A DNA stretch of 14,237 bases from Burkholderiales bacterium (GTDB lineage Bacteria > Pseudomonadota > Gammaproteobacteria > Burkholderiales > Thiobacillaceae). The first letter of the stretch is position 1; each line of letters starts with the position of its first letter. Positions 1 to 8,045 of this stretch are shown here, piece after piece. Made by a program: the position numbers and the translations under genes. The stretch is taken from NCBI GenBank assembly GCA_005790965.1, contig SXTL01000063.1:1-14237 (forward strand), in the 5' to 3' direction. The notes under the pieces are model-generated. The model saw only the letters and a program-made list of their open reading frames with translations, ran no database searches and had not been told where the DNA came from.

Positions 1-875
1 AGCCCTTCTTGCGGATGTTGGAGTTGATCAATCGGGTGGCGCCCTCCATGACCCCTGTCCTGTTGCTGGGCGAATCCGGTACTGGCAAGGAACTGGCCGC
101 GCAGGCTGTGCATCACTTGAGCCCGCGCCGCGATCAGCTTTTTGTTCCGGTTGAGTGCTCTGGTCTGACCGAATCGCTGTTCGAATCGGAGCTTTTTGGC
201 TACGAGAAAGGGGCCTTTACCGGGGCCAACCAGCGCAAGATCGGTTTGGTCGAACACGCGGCGGGCGGAACCCTGTTCCTTGACGAACTGGGCGATGTCC
301 CCTTGGCCATGCAGGTGAAACTGTTGCGCTTGCTCGAATCAGGCACTTTCCGTCGTGTGGGTGGCGTGGAAATCTTGCGTGCGGACTTTCGTGTGGTGGC
401 CGCCACCCATCGCGATCTCACGGCCATGGTTGAGGCGGGGAGCTTCCGCCGGGATCTTTACTATCGCATGGCCGTTTTTCCCGTACTGTTGCCGCCATTG
501 CGAGAGCGGGGCGAGGACTTGCCGTTACTGATCGATATGCTGCTGGCGCGCTTGGCTCCCGGCCGGGCCGTGCAGATCGAGGCTAAGGCCATGGCCGCAC
601 TCCGGGCCTATTCCTTTCCAGGCAATGTGCGCGAATTGCGAAATCTGATCGAACGCGCCCTCTTGCTGACCGATGGCGATACCCTCACGGCAGAGGTGTT
701 GGCCTTACCTGGGTCTGAAGACGCGGCGCTTTCGGCAGACTCCTTCGCGGCGGTAGAACAGGCCCTCGTGCAACAAACGCTAGTACGGCTGGGCGGTGAC
801 CGCTCGGCAGCGGCACGCGCCTTGGGGATTAGCGAGCGGACCTTGTACCGGAAGTTGCGAAAACCCTCTCGATGA
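1..875 (+). CDS. Sigma-54-dependent transcriptional activator (AAA+ and Fis-type HTH), 5' end outside the window
   Basis: This is an enhancer-binding activator of the NtrC/NifA class, which uses ATP hydrolysis to open promoters bound by sigma-54 RNA polymerase. The reading frame is open from base 3 onward with no stop. A TTG at 9 could be read as a start, but the residues before and after it match the interior of the AAA+ domain, so the N-terminal sensory domain lies upstream of the window. Visible motifs are Walker A GESGTGKE (bases 69-92), the sigma-54 contact loop GAFTGA (210-227), Walker B GGTLFLDELGD (264-296) and a C-terminal Fis-like helix-turn-helix (about 798-866, AARALGISERTLYRKL). 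With no input domain visible, the signal cannot be named. I saw no convincing -24/-12 promoter in the following gaps, so its targets are unknown. Family assignment is firm; the specific role is open. Confidence 0.93.
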   Translation, partial: PFLRMLELINRVAPSMTPVLLLGESGTGKELAAQAVHHLSPRRDQLFVPVECSGLTESLFESELFGYEKGAFTGANQRKIGLVEHAAGGTLFLDELGDVPLAMQVKLLRLLESGTFRRVGGVEILRADFRVVAATHRDLTAMVEAGSFRRDLYYRMAVFPVLLPPLRERGEDLPLLIDMLLARLAPGRAVQIEAKAMAALRAYSFPGNVRELRNLIERALLLTDGDTLTAEVLALPGSEDAALSADSFAAVEQALVQQTLVRLGGDRSAAARALGISERTLYRKLRKPSR

Positions 876-892
876 CCCTGCTCCAATCAGCG

Positions 893-921
893 TTGACGGC
901 AGATTGATGGCCCCCTATCCT
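893..921 (+). promoter_or_regulatory. Candidate sigma-70 promoter for the trpD2-like/Rieske pair
   Basis: TTGACG (893-898) and TATCCT (916-921) are separated by exactly 17 bases. This gives a predicted start near 928, about 32 bases before the ATG at 960. It is a pattern match only, but both the spacing and the position in the short gap after the sigma-54 activator are right. Confidence 0.45.
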
Positions 922-959
922 GCGTACCTTGTTTATGAATTGCTTATGAATATCTGCCA

Positions 960-2105
960 ATGAATACTTCTCAGACGACCGCCACGACCCCGGCCGGAAT
1001 GACGCCTCAGGACTACCAGCGCGTCATGCATTCCATCATCCAGCGTGTGGCCACCGGCCCGGAACTATCCAAAAACATCTCTCAGCTCGAGGCCGCGCAG
1101 GGCATGACCGGCATCCTAGAGGGCCATGTCGATCCGGTGCAGGCAGCGATCTTTTTTATCGCTTTGCGCATGAAGCGGGAGACCGCAGACGAGAACAAAG
1201 GCGTGCTAGACGGGGTATTGGCAGCGACGCGGCGGGTGACGGCTGCGGTGGACGAGGTTGTTGATATCGCCGACCCCTATGACGGTTACAACCGTTGTCT
1301 GCCGGCCGCCCCGTTCCTTGCTCCCTTGTTGGCCGAGCTGGGCCTGCCAGCGGTGACCCACAGCGCGCAGAACATTGGCCCTAAATTCGGGGTCACGGCA
1401 CGGCATGTGCTGGCCGCTGCAGGGGTGCCGGTGGATCTCGATCCGGCGACGGCTGCAGCGCGTCTGGCGGATTCGGCCTGCGGCTGGACCTATATTGATC
1501 AGGCCCAGTTTTGTCCTGGCCTCAATGCCCTGATCCCCTTGCGCCAGCGCATGATCAAGCGCCAGGTCCTGACCACGATTGAGGTCTGCGCGCGACCTAT
1601 TGCCGGCCGCCGGCATACGCATTTCGTGACCGGTTTCGTGCATAAACCGTATCCGCCGGTGTACGCGATGCTGGCACGCCATGCCGGGTTCGACTCGGCT
1701 CTCATCATCCGTGGTGTCGAGGGCGGCGTGATTCCCTCGCTGCGTCAGGCCGGTAAATACCACCTTTATCAGGATCGGGGTGAGTTGGTCGAGGCGGATA
1801 TCGATCCAGTGGCGCTGGGCGTGGCGCAGACCGTGCGCTCTGTGCCCCTGCCGGACGACTTGCCAAAATCAGAGCGCGAGGGCGATGAGGTGGCGATCAT
1901 GGTTGATGTCGCAGCGACGGCGGCTGCCGCCGCCAGAGTGGGTTTGGCGGCACTGGGCGGCGAACCCGGCCCGGCCTATGATTCGCTGGCCCTCACAGCG
2001 GCCTTGGTGCTGGTGCAGACACGGCGGGCACATAGCCTTGCGGAGGCCATGACGCAGGTGCGCGGAGTGCTCGATTCGGGGCGCGCAGTGGCTCGGGTGC
2101 GCTGA
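960..2105 (+). CDS. TrpD2/YbiB-like protein of the anthranilate phosphoribosyltransferase fold
   Basis: This 381-residue protein has the overall layout of the TrpD/nucleoside phosphorylase class III fold. There is a helical N-terminal domain with an RMKRETADE segment like RMKGET in TrpD, and a C-terminal YDSLALTAALVLV segment. The substrate motifs of true TrpD are absent. The PRPP-binding GTGGD loop is replaced by IADPYDGYNR (about residues 103-112), KHGNR by THSAQN (133-138), and the DGLDE segment by RGVEGG (251-256). These variants resemble E. coli YbiB/TrpD2, a family reported to bind nucleic acid rather than make phosphoribosyl anthranilate, so a tryptophan role is unlikely. No other trp gene is nearby. 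No clear Shine-Dalgarno precedes the ATG at 960; an in-frame ATG at 999 is an alternative. The stop overlaps the start of the Rieske gene, implying joint translation. Function unknown. Confidence 0.82.
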   Translation: MNTSQTTATTPAGMTPQDYQRVMHSIIQRVATGPELSKNISQLEAAQGMTGILEGHVDPVQAAIFFIALRMKRETADENKGVLDGVLAATRRVTAAVDEVVDIADPYDGYNRCLPAAPFLAPLLAELGLPAVTHSAQNIGPKFGVTARHVLAAAGVPVDLDPATAAARLADSACGWTYIDQAQFCPGLNALIPLRQRMIKRQVLTTIEVCARPIAGRRHTHFVTGFVHKPYPPVYAMLARHAGFDSALIIRGVEGGVIPSLRQAGKYHLYQDRGELVEADIDPVALGVAQTVRSVPLPDDLPKSEREGDEVAIMVDVAATAAAAARVGLAALGGEPGPAYDSLALTAALVLVQTRRAHSLAEAMTQVRGVLDSGRAVARVR

Positions 2106-2419
2106 TGGCCTGGATCGCTGTCGCGCGCGTGGGGGAGGCGGACGAGCTTGCGCCTCTGGCGATGCAACGCCTCGCCGTAGCGGAGCGCAAGCTGCTGCTC
2201 TGCCATGGCCGGTCGGGCTATTTCTGCATTGATGAGATGTGTACGCACGAAGACTATTCGCTGGCTTTCGGCTGTGTGCGCGATGATCGCATCAAGTGTT
2301 CGCTGCATGGCAGCTGGTTCGATCTGGCGAGTGGACAGGCGCTTAACGAGCCGGCTGAATGTGCTTTGCGCACCTATCCCGTCAAGATTGAGGCGGGGCA
2401 AGTTTGGGTAGAGGTTTAG
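2105..2419 (+). CDS. Small Rieske [2Fe-2S] ferredoxin
   Basis: This 104-residue soluble protein is essentially a single Rieske domain, the type that carries electrons to oxygenases or reductases and also resembles NirD-like subunits. Both cluster-binding boxes are present: C46-T-H48 in the first, and C65-S-L-H68 followed by G-S-W-F-D in the second. Two Cys and two His ligands are the Rieske pattern. No signal peptide or membrane segment is visible, so it should be cytoplasmic. Its ATG shares one base with the TGA of the TrpD2-like gene (TGATG), so translation probably depends on the upstream gene and the two products may work together. No oxygenase or partner reductase follows directly; the next gene is a flavoprotein 208 bases away. 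The redox partner cannot be decided from the sequence. Confidence 0.92.
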   Translation: MAWIAVARVGEADELAPLAMQRLAVAERKLLLCHGRSGYFCIDEMCTHEDYSLAFGCVRDDRIKCSLHGSWFDLASGQALNEPAECALRTYPVKIEAGQVWVEV

Positions 2420-2584
2420 ACGCCATCGGTCGATAGGCTGCTGAAGGGCCGCGCCTAGCCGAGCAATTTAAAAAGAGCACGCTAGGGGCGGTGTTTCCGC
2501 GAGTGGTTGATGGCGCCGTGGTAGAAGGCTTTCTGAGCGATGCATTTCGGGTCGTTCACGGATTGGGACCGGTCGGCGCAATGC

Positions 2585-2598
2585 GCGTTAAAATACGC
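2585..2598 (+). promoter_or_regulatory. Possible promoter/operator element before the FAD dehydrogenase
   Basis: GCGTTAAAATACGC is an inverted repeat with 4-base arms around TAAAAT, a passable -10 hexamer (2589-2594). It lies about 30 bases before the start codon at 2628. No good -35 is found at 16-18 bases upstream, so this is only a weak candidate. Confidence 0.22.
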
Positions 2599-2627
2599 AT
2601 CTTTACGCGCCACGCCGGATAGATACC

Positions 2628-4253
2628 ATGCTGCGCCTGACCCAAATTACACTGCCGCTCGATTATGTCGAGGCGGACATTCCGGCGGCGATTTTGCAGC
2701 GTCTCGCCCGTGCGGCCGTCCGGGCCGACGATGTTCTCAGCTATCGTGTCTTTCGGCGTGGTTACGATGCACGCAAGAAGTCGGCGATCGTCTTTGTCTT
2801 TACCCTTGATGTAGAACTGCGCGATGAGGCGGCGGTTTTGCGCGCTCTGGCGGCGCAACAGGACACCACCCAGATTGGCCCGACCCCGGACACCAGCTAC
2901 CGTTTTGTGACGCAGGCGCCGGCTCATCTTTCCTCTCGGCCGGTCGTTATCGGCACGGGGCCCTGTGGCTTGCTGGCTGGCTTGGTACTGGCGCAGATGG
3001 GGTTTCGTCCCATTCTGCTGGAACGCGGCAAGGCGGTGCGCGAGCGTACCAAAGACACCTGGGGCCTGTGGCGGCAGGGTGAATTAAACCCGGAATCGAA
3101 TGTGCAGTTTGGCGAGGGCGGTGCCGGTACTTTTTCGGACGGCAAACTCTATACCCAGATCAAGGACCCCCATCACTATGGCCGCAAGGTCCTGACCGAG
3201 TTCGTCAAGGCCGGCGCGCCAGAGGAGATCCTCTATGTCAGCAAGCCGCACATCGGTACCTTCCGCTTGGTCAAAATGGTCGAACATATTCGCGCCACGA
3301 TCCACGCGCTGGGGGGCGAGGTGCGCTTCAACAGCCGGGTGGAGTCGCTCGATATCGAGGCAGGGCAGGTGTGCGGCGTGGTTCTATCCGATGGGCAACG
3401 GATTGCGACCAGGCATGTGGTGCTGGCGATTGGTCATAGTGCCCGCGATACCTTTGCCAATTTGCATCGGCAGGGCGTTTTTATTGAGGCCAAACCGTTT
3501 TCGATCGGCTTTCGCATCGAGCACCCGCAGGCACTGATTGATCGCGTCCGGTTTGGCCCGGCTGCGGGTAATGAACGACTGGGCGCGGCCGATTACAAGC
3601 TGGTCCATCATTGTGGCAACGGCCGGGCGGCGTACAGTTTTTGTATGTGTCCGGGCGGTCAGGTGGTGGCGGCGACCTCTGAGCCGGGGCGGGTAGTCAC
3701 GAATGGCATGAGTCAGTATTCACGCGCCGAGCGCAACGCCAATGCGGCGCTGGTGGTCGAGGTGACGCCGGCCGACTTCCCCAGCGATGATCCTTTGGCC
3801 GGTATCGAGTTTCAGCGCCACTGGGAGTCGCAGGCCTTTACGGCAGGCGGCGGTCGTTACGCGGCGCCGGCCCAACGGGTGGGCGATTTTCTCGCCGGGC
3901 GGCCCTCCACCCAACTGGGTACGGTCGATCCGTCCTATCAGCCTGGCATCCATATGACCGACCTTGCGACCTGTGTGCCGGCCTATGTGACTGAAGCCCT
4001 GCGTGAGGCGATTCGGGCCTTTGACCGGGAGATCCCCGGTTTTGCGATGCCGGACGCGCTGCTAACGGGGGTGGAGACCCGCACCTCGTCGCCGATCCGC
4101 ATCACCCGCAATGCCCGTTTCCAGAGTCTCAATACCCGCGGTTTGTATCCGGCGGGCGAAGGGGCCGGCTATGCGGGTGGCATCCTGTCCGCAGCGGTGG
4201 ACGGCATCCGCGTGGCTGAGGCCGTCGCCCTTGATATGGTGAAGGGCGATTAG
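2628..4253 (+). CDS. FAD-dependent dehydrogenase of the COG2509 type
   Basis: This 541-residue predicted flavoprotein fits the uncharacterised COG2509 family in length and layout. An N-terminal region of about 100 residues with no obvious cofactor motif is followed by a dinucleotide-binding fold with GTGPCGL (residues 109-115). The acidic residue that should hold the FAD ribose is E132 in LLERG. A conserved-looking segment FGEGGAGTFSDGKL follows. Near the C-terminus, GEGAGYAGGI (510-519) is the second FAD contact region. No membrane segment or signal peptide is apparent. The ATG at 2628 has a weak GGA nine bases upstream. The next gene begins one base after its stop, so the two should be cotranscribed. 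The family has no settled substrate, and a role in thiolation or tRNA modification should not be assumed. Confidence 0.88.
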   Translation: MLRLTQITLPLDYVEADIPAAILQRLARAAVRADDVLSYRVFRRGYDARKKSAIVFVFTLDVELRDEAAVLRALAAQQDTTQIGPTPDTSYRFVTQAPAHLSSRPVVIGTGPCGLLAGLVLAQMGFRPILLERGKAVRERTKDTWGLWRQGELNPESNVQFGEGGAGTFSDGKLYTQIKDPHHYGRKVLTEFVKAGAPEEILYVSKPHIGTFRLVKMVEHIRATIHALGGEVRFNSRVESLDIEAGQVCGVVLSDGQRIATRHVVLAIGHSARDTFANLHRQGVFIEAKPFSIGFRIEHPQALIDRVRFGPAAGNERLGAADYKLVHHCGNGRAAYSFCMCPGGQVVAATSEPGRVVTNGMSQYSRAERNANAALVVEVTPADFPSDDPLAGIEFQRHWESQAFTAGGGRYAAPAQRVGDFLAGRPSTQLGTVDPSYQPGIHMTDLATCVPAYVTEALREAIRAFDREIPGFAMPDALLTGVETRTSSPIRITRNARFQSLNTRGLYPAGEGAGYAGGILSAAVDGIRVAEAVALDMVKGD

Positions 4254-4254
4254 C

Positions 4255-6180
4255 GTGACGGGACCGGCGGCGATCCGCTCGGCGCGCGTCCTGGCGATCA
4301 TCCCGCCCATGACGCAACTCAACACGCCCTATCCCTCGACGGCTTATCTGACCGGATTCTTGCGTTCGCGCGGGGTGGATGCCGTGCAAGAGGATCTGGC
4401 CTTGACCTTGGTGTTGGAACTGTTCTCGGTGGAGGGTTTGCACACGCTGCGGGCCCATATCGAGGCTCTGTCCGATGAGCAGCGTCTAGCGCCTATGCTA
4501 GAGGCCTTTGTCGCTCAGTTTGATCGTTATGTGGCGAGCGTGGGGCCGGCGCTTGCCTTCCTGCAGGGACGCGATCCGTCCATGGCTTTTCGCATTGCTG
4601 GGCGGGGCTTTCTGCCCGAGGGACCGCGTTTCTCTGCGCTCGACGAATTCATCGATCCGGACGGGGCTGATCCACTGGCCTGGGCCTTTGGTGCCTTGGG
4701 TGTGCAGGATCGGGCCCGCCATCTGGCGACCCTGTATCTCGACGATTTGGCCGATGTGTTGCGGGCGGCGGTGGACCCGCGTTTCGAGTTCGTGCGCTAC
4801 GCCGAGTCGTTGGCGCGAGCGCAATCGCATTTCGATGCGCTGGCAACGGCCCTGGCCGAGCCGCCAAACTGGATTGATCGCACTTTGCAGGCCTTGACCC
4901 GGGCCGCGATCGAACGCCATCGGCCGACGCTAGTGCTGTTGTCGGTGCCTTTTCCCGGTTCGGTTTATGCGGCCTTTCGCATTGCCCAGACCATCAAGGC
5001 CCTGGCCCCCGACATCATTATCGTTTTGGGTGGAGGCTTCGTGAACACCGAATTGCGTGAACTGGCTGAACCGCGGGTGTTCGATTTCTTTGACTTTGTG
5101 ACGCTGGACGATGGTGAACGGCCAATTCTGAATTTGCTCGACCATCTAGCGGGTCGGCGGTTGCGGGAAGGCTTGCTGCGCACCTTTACCCGTGTAGAGG
5201 GCCAGGTGCGCTATTTCACCTGTGCGGACGCTGATATTGCTTTTGCCGAAGTGGGGACACCGACCTGGGCCGGCCTGCCGCTGGACCGCTATCTGTCCCT
5301 GCTTGATATGCTCAACCCCATGCACCGTCTGTGGTCGGATGGGCGGTGGAACAAGCTGACCGTGGCGCATGGCTGTTACTGGAAGAAATGCAGTTTTTGC
5401 GATGTCAGTCTCGATTACATCGGTCGTTACGATGGCGTAGCGGCAGCGACGCTGGTTGATCGTATTGAGACCATCATCGCCGAGACCGGTCAGACCGGGT
5501 TCCATTTTGTTGATGAGGCGGCGCCGCCTAAGGGACTAAAGGCGCTGGCTGAGGAATTGGCCCGGCGGAATCGGGCGATCTCGTGGTGGGGCAATATTCG
5601 CTTTGAGAAATCCTTTACGCCGGAGCTCTGCCAACAGCTCGCCGATAGCGGCTGCATTGCCGTTTCCGGCGGACTGGAAGTGGCTAGTGACCGCCTTCTC
5701 ACGCTGATGCAAAAAGGCGTGTCAGTAGATCAGGTGGCCCGGGTAACGCGTGCCTTCAGCGAGACGGGTATCCTGGTTCATGCTTATTTGATGTACGGTT
5801 TTCCAACCCAGACGGTGCAGGACACGGTGGACGCCCTCGAGCTGGTGCGCCAGTTGTTTGCCGAGGGCTGTATCCAGTCGGGTTTCTTTCATCGTTTTGC
5901 TTGTACGGTGCATGCGCCGGTGGGGCAGAACCCGGCGGCCTACGGTATTCAACTCCAGCCTGTGCCCTTCGGCGGCTTTGCCCGCAATGATGTGGCCTTT
6001 GTCGATCCGACGGGTGTCGATCATGCCAGTCTGGGCGAGGCCCTGAACAAGGCAATCTACAATTTCATGCACGGCATCGGTCTTGACGATGATGTCCGCC
6101 GCTGGTTTAACGAACGGGTGCCACGGCCAACCGTGGACCGGCAGCGCATTGCGCGGGCGCTGGCGGCGCGTCATTGGTGA
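4255..6180 (+). CDS. B12-binding-type radical SAM protein
   Basis: This 641-residue protein starts at GTG 4255, one base after the preceding stop. Its N-terminus (VLAIIPPMTQLNTPYPSTAY) is typical of radical SAM proteins with a cobalamin-binding-like Rossmann domain. That domain seems to lie around residues 223-296, with a VLGGGFV turn; the cobalamin-ligating DxHxxG motif is not obvious, so base-off B12 binding is uncertain. The [4Fe-4S] motif is C374-YWKK-C379-SF-C382, that is CX4CX2C instead of the usual CX3CX2C. Downstream features include WWGNIRFEK, SGGLEVASDRLL and HAYLMYGFPTQT, all in the style of the radical SAM barrel. Substrate unknown: methylation, methylthiolation or another radical rearrangement are all possible. 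Coupling to the COG2509 flavoprotein suggests a shared pathway or electron supply. The last third is less conserved to my eye. Confidence 0.87.
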   Translation: MTGPAAIRSARVLAIIPPMTQLNTPYPSTAYLTGFLRSRGVDAVQEDLALTLVLELFSVEGLHTLRAHIEALSDEQRLAPMLEAFVAQFDRYVASVGPALAFLQGRDPSMAFRIAGRGFLPEGPRFSALDEFIDPDGADPLAWAFGALGVQDRARHLATLYLDDLADVLRAAVDPRFEFVRYAESLARAQSHFDALATALAEPPNWIDRTLQALTRAAIERHRPTLVLLSVPFPGSVYAAFRIAQTIKALAPDIIIVLGGGFVNTELRELAEPRVFDFFDFVTLDDGERPILNLLDHLAGRRLREGLLRTFTRVEGQVRYFTCADADIAFAEVGTPTWAGLPLDRYLSLLDMLNPMHRLWSDGRWNKLTVAHGCYWKKCSFCDVSLDYIGRYDGVAAATLVDRIETIIAETGQTGFHFVDEAAPPKGLKALAEELARRNRAISWWGNIRFEKSFTPELCQQLADSGCIAVSGGLEVASDRLLTLMQKGVSVDQVARVTRAFSETGILVHAYLMYGFPTQTVQDTVDALELVRQLFAEGCIQSGFFHRFACTVHAPVGQNPAAYGIQLQPVPFGGFARNDVAFVDPTGVDHASLGEALNKAIYNFMHGIGLDDDVRRWFNERVPRPTVDRQRIARALAARHW

Positions 6181-6212
6181 GCGCTTTCTGTGGATGCGCC
6201 TCGCCGGGTTTA

Positions 6213-6242
6213 TTGATTCGGGCTGGGCACCGCCTGTGCTAT
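6213..6242 (+). promoter_or_regulatory. Weak candidate promoter for the GyrI-like gene
   Basis: TTGATT (6213-6218) and TGCTAT (6237-6242) are 18 bases apart. The predicted start near 6249 would leave only about 5 bases before the ATG at 6254, which fits the lack of a Shine-Dalgarno but makes the call doubtful. Confidence 0.2.
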
Positions 6243-6253
6243 CGTCGCGCTCC

Positions 6254-6784
6254 ATGAAACGAGAAATATGGCTTCCCTTCCTCCTGGCTTTTGTCTTACC
6301 TCTATTGCTGCTCTACGCTTGGTGGGGTGGGTTTGCAGCGGTGGAAATCAGCCCGGCGGTGCGCGGCCCTTATACCTACGCCTATCTCGAGCAGACAGGT
6401 GATTATGCAAAATTGCCGGACCTTGAACTGAAGGCAGAGCAGGCCTTTCGGGCTCAGGGGATTGCGCTGGGTAGACCGATTACGGTACTGCTTTCGAACC
6501 CGGACACGGTAATTGTGACGCAGCGGCGCGCCCGCGTGGGTTATGAGGTGGCGCCGGATACCCGCGTTGAGGCACCGCTGGCCATGGCCACGGTCCCGTC
6601 TCGCTCGGTCCTTGAAGTGCGCGTGCAGGCCGGCCGGGCTTTGGCTCCTGGGCGTGCCTATGCGGCGCTGGATGCGTACCTGCAGGCGCAAGGGCGCGGG
6701 ATTGTGATGCCGACGGTCGAACACTATCAGCCGGCGCAGACCCGATATCGCATGGGTGTGTTTACGGTTGAGATGGACCAATAA
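6254..6784 (+). CDS. Membrane-anchored GyrI-like small-molecule-binding protein
   Basis: From ATG 6254 the product has 176 residues. It opens with MKREIWLPFLLAFVLPLLLL, a basic start and a single hydrophobic helix, so the rest is probably anchored on the periplasmic side. The frame is open further upstream to 6083, but that extension overlaps the radical SAM gene and carries no recognisable sequence. Choosing 6254 puts the membrane helix at the N-terminus. The remainder resembles the GyrI/effector-binding fold: a RGPYTYAYLEQTGDY opening, a mid-part around ITVLLSNPDTV, a SRSVLEVRVQAGRALAPGRAYAALDAYL repeat and the closing PTVEHYQP, where that family usually ends with a conserved Glu-x-Tyr. There is no DNA-binding domain, unlike the AraC/MerR relatives. 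Ligand unknown; sensing or sequestration of a small molecule is plausible. It is 31 bases ahead of the SpmAB gene. Confidence 0.72.
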   Translation: MKREIWLPFLLAFVLPLLLLYAWWGGFAAVEISPAVRGPYTYAYLEQTGDYAKLPDLELKAEQAFRAQGIALGRPITVLLSNPDTVIVTQRRARVGYEVAPDTRVEAPLAMATVPSRSVLEVRVQAGRALAPGRAYAALDAYLQAQGRGIVMPTVEHYQPAQTRYRMGVFTVEMDQ

Positions 6785-6815
6785 AGATGGACCTACAGCA
6801 GCGAGCCTCAAAACC

Positions 6816-8045
6816 ATGTTAAACGCCATCTGGGTAGGTTTCTTTCTGGTCGCGATCGTGGCGTCGCTATGGCAATTTGGGGTGCACGGTCAGGCCGATA
6901 TTTTCGCGCAGGTTATGCAGGCCAGCTTTGCCAGTGCCAAGACCGGTTTTGAGATTGCTCTGGGGCTGACCGGTGTGATGTGCCTGTGGCTGGGGCTGAT
7001 GCGCGTGGGCGAACAGGCCGGTTTTCTGCGTGCCCTGACGCGCCTTCTGGAACCTTTATTAGCGCGGGTCTTTCCGGGTGTGCCGCGCGGTCATCCGGCC
7101 CTAGGCTCGATGACCATGAACCTGTCGGCCAATGTTCTGGGTCTCGACAATGCGGCCACTCCGATGGGCATCCAGGCAATGCGCGAACTGCAGACCCTGA
7201 ATCGCACACCGGATAGCGCCAGCAACGCGATGATCTTGTTTCTGGTTATTAACGCTTCGTCGGTGACCCTGTTGCCGATCACCATCTTCACCTACCGGGC
7301 GCAGATGGGGGCGGCGGATCCGACGGATGTGTTCATCCCCATTTTGATGGCGACCTATGCCTCGACTCTGGCCGGTTTTTTGACAGTGGCCGCGATTCAG
7401 CGTCTGCCCTTGTTCAATGTCGTGGTAATGGCTTGGCTGACGGGCCTGACCGTGGCTGTGGGCGGGGTCTCGGCCTGGTTTCTGAGTTTGCCGGCCGCCG
7501 AGGTCAGTGTGCAGTCGGCCCTGCTTAGTAACCTGCTGCTCCTAGCCCTGATTGCGGCTTTCCTGATCGGCGCCGTCTGGCGTCGGGTAAATGCTTACGA
7601 AGCCTTTATCGATGGCGCGAAGGAGGGGTTTCAGACCGTCATTGGCATCATTCCCTATCTGGTCGCCATGCTGGTCGCCATTGGTCTTTTGCGTGCCTCG
7701 GGCGTGCTGGATGGTTTTACCGAGGCGGTGCGCGTGGGCGTGCTGGCGCTGGGGTTTGATGCCCGCTGGGTCGACGCCTTGCCGACTATGATCATGAAAC
7801 CGCTGTCGGGCAGCGGTTCGCGCGCCATGATGATCGAGGCCATGCAGTCGTTCGGCGCCGATTCCTACATCGGGCGCTTGGTTTGCATCGTGCAGGGCAG
7901 CAGCGAGACGACCTTCTATGTCCTGGCTGTGTATCTTGGGGCGGCTGGGGTACGGCGTGCCCGTCACGCTATTACAGGCTGTATCGCGGCCGACCTGGCC
8001 GGGTTCATTGTTGCGGTAGCGGTAGCGGGGCTTTTCTTCGCATAA
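6816..8045 (+). CDS. Fused SpmA/SpmB nucleoside-recognition (Gate) membrane protein
   Basis: The product has 409 residues from ATG 6816; the longer open frame to 6756 overlaps the previous gene and adds no family sequence. The protein is strongly hydrophobic with many predicted membrane segments. Its N-terminal half matches SpmA, including NLSANVLGLDNAATPMG (from residue 102). Its C-terminal half matches SpmB, including MKPLSGSGSRAMM (around residue 328) and VQGSSETTFYVLAVY. In Bacillus these are two separate spore-maturation proteins. In many non-sporulating Gram-negative bacteria the two are fused, as here, and the substrate is unknown; the nucleoside-recognition name comes from similarity to nucleoside transporters. 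It follows the GyrI-like gene on the same strand and may be cotranscribed with it. Family call firm, function not. Confidence 0.9.
   Translation: MLNAIWVGFFLVAIVASLWQFGVHGQADIFAQVMQASFASAKTGFEIALGLTGVMCLWLGLMRVGEQAGFLRALTRLLEPLLARVFPGVPRGHPALGSMTMNLSANVLGLDNAATPMGIQAMRELQTLNRTPDSASNAMILFLVINASSVTLLPITIFTYRAQMGAADPTDVFIPILMATYASTLAGFLTVAAIQRLPLFNVVVMAWLTGLTVAVGGVSAWFLSLPAAEVSVQSALLSNLLLLALIAAFLIGAVWRRVNAYEAFIDGAKEGFQTVIGIIPYLVAMLVAIGLLRASGVLDGFTEAVRVGVLALGFDARWVDALPTMIMKPLSGSGSRAMMIEAMQSFGADSYIGRLVCIVQGSSETTFYVLAVYLGAAGVRRARHAITGCIAADLAGFIVAVAVAGLFFA

Noticed and set aside
960..2105. Annotation as the tryptophan-biosynthesis enzyme TrpD.
   Set aside because: PRPP- and anthranilate-binding motifs are replaced and no other trp gene is present in the window.
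2454..2486. Inverted repeat CCTAGC / GCTAGG after the Rieske gene as a possible terminator.
   Set aside because: Only six pairs with a 21-base loop and no T run; too weak to call.
6083..6253. Upstream extension of the GyrI-like gene to 6083.
   Set aside because: It overlaps the end of the radical SAM gene in another frame and would bury the N-terminal membrane helix behind unconserved sequence.
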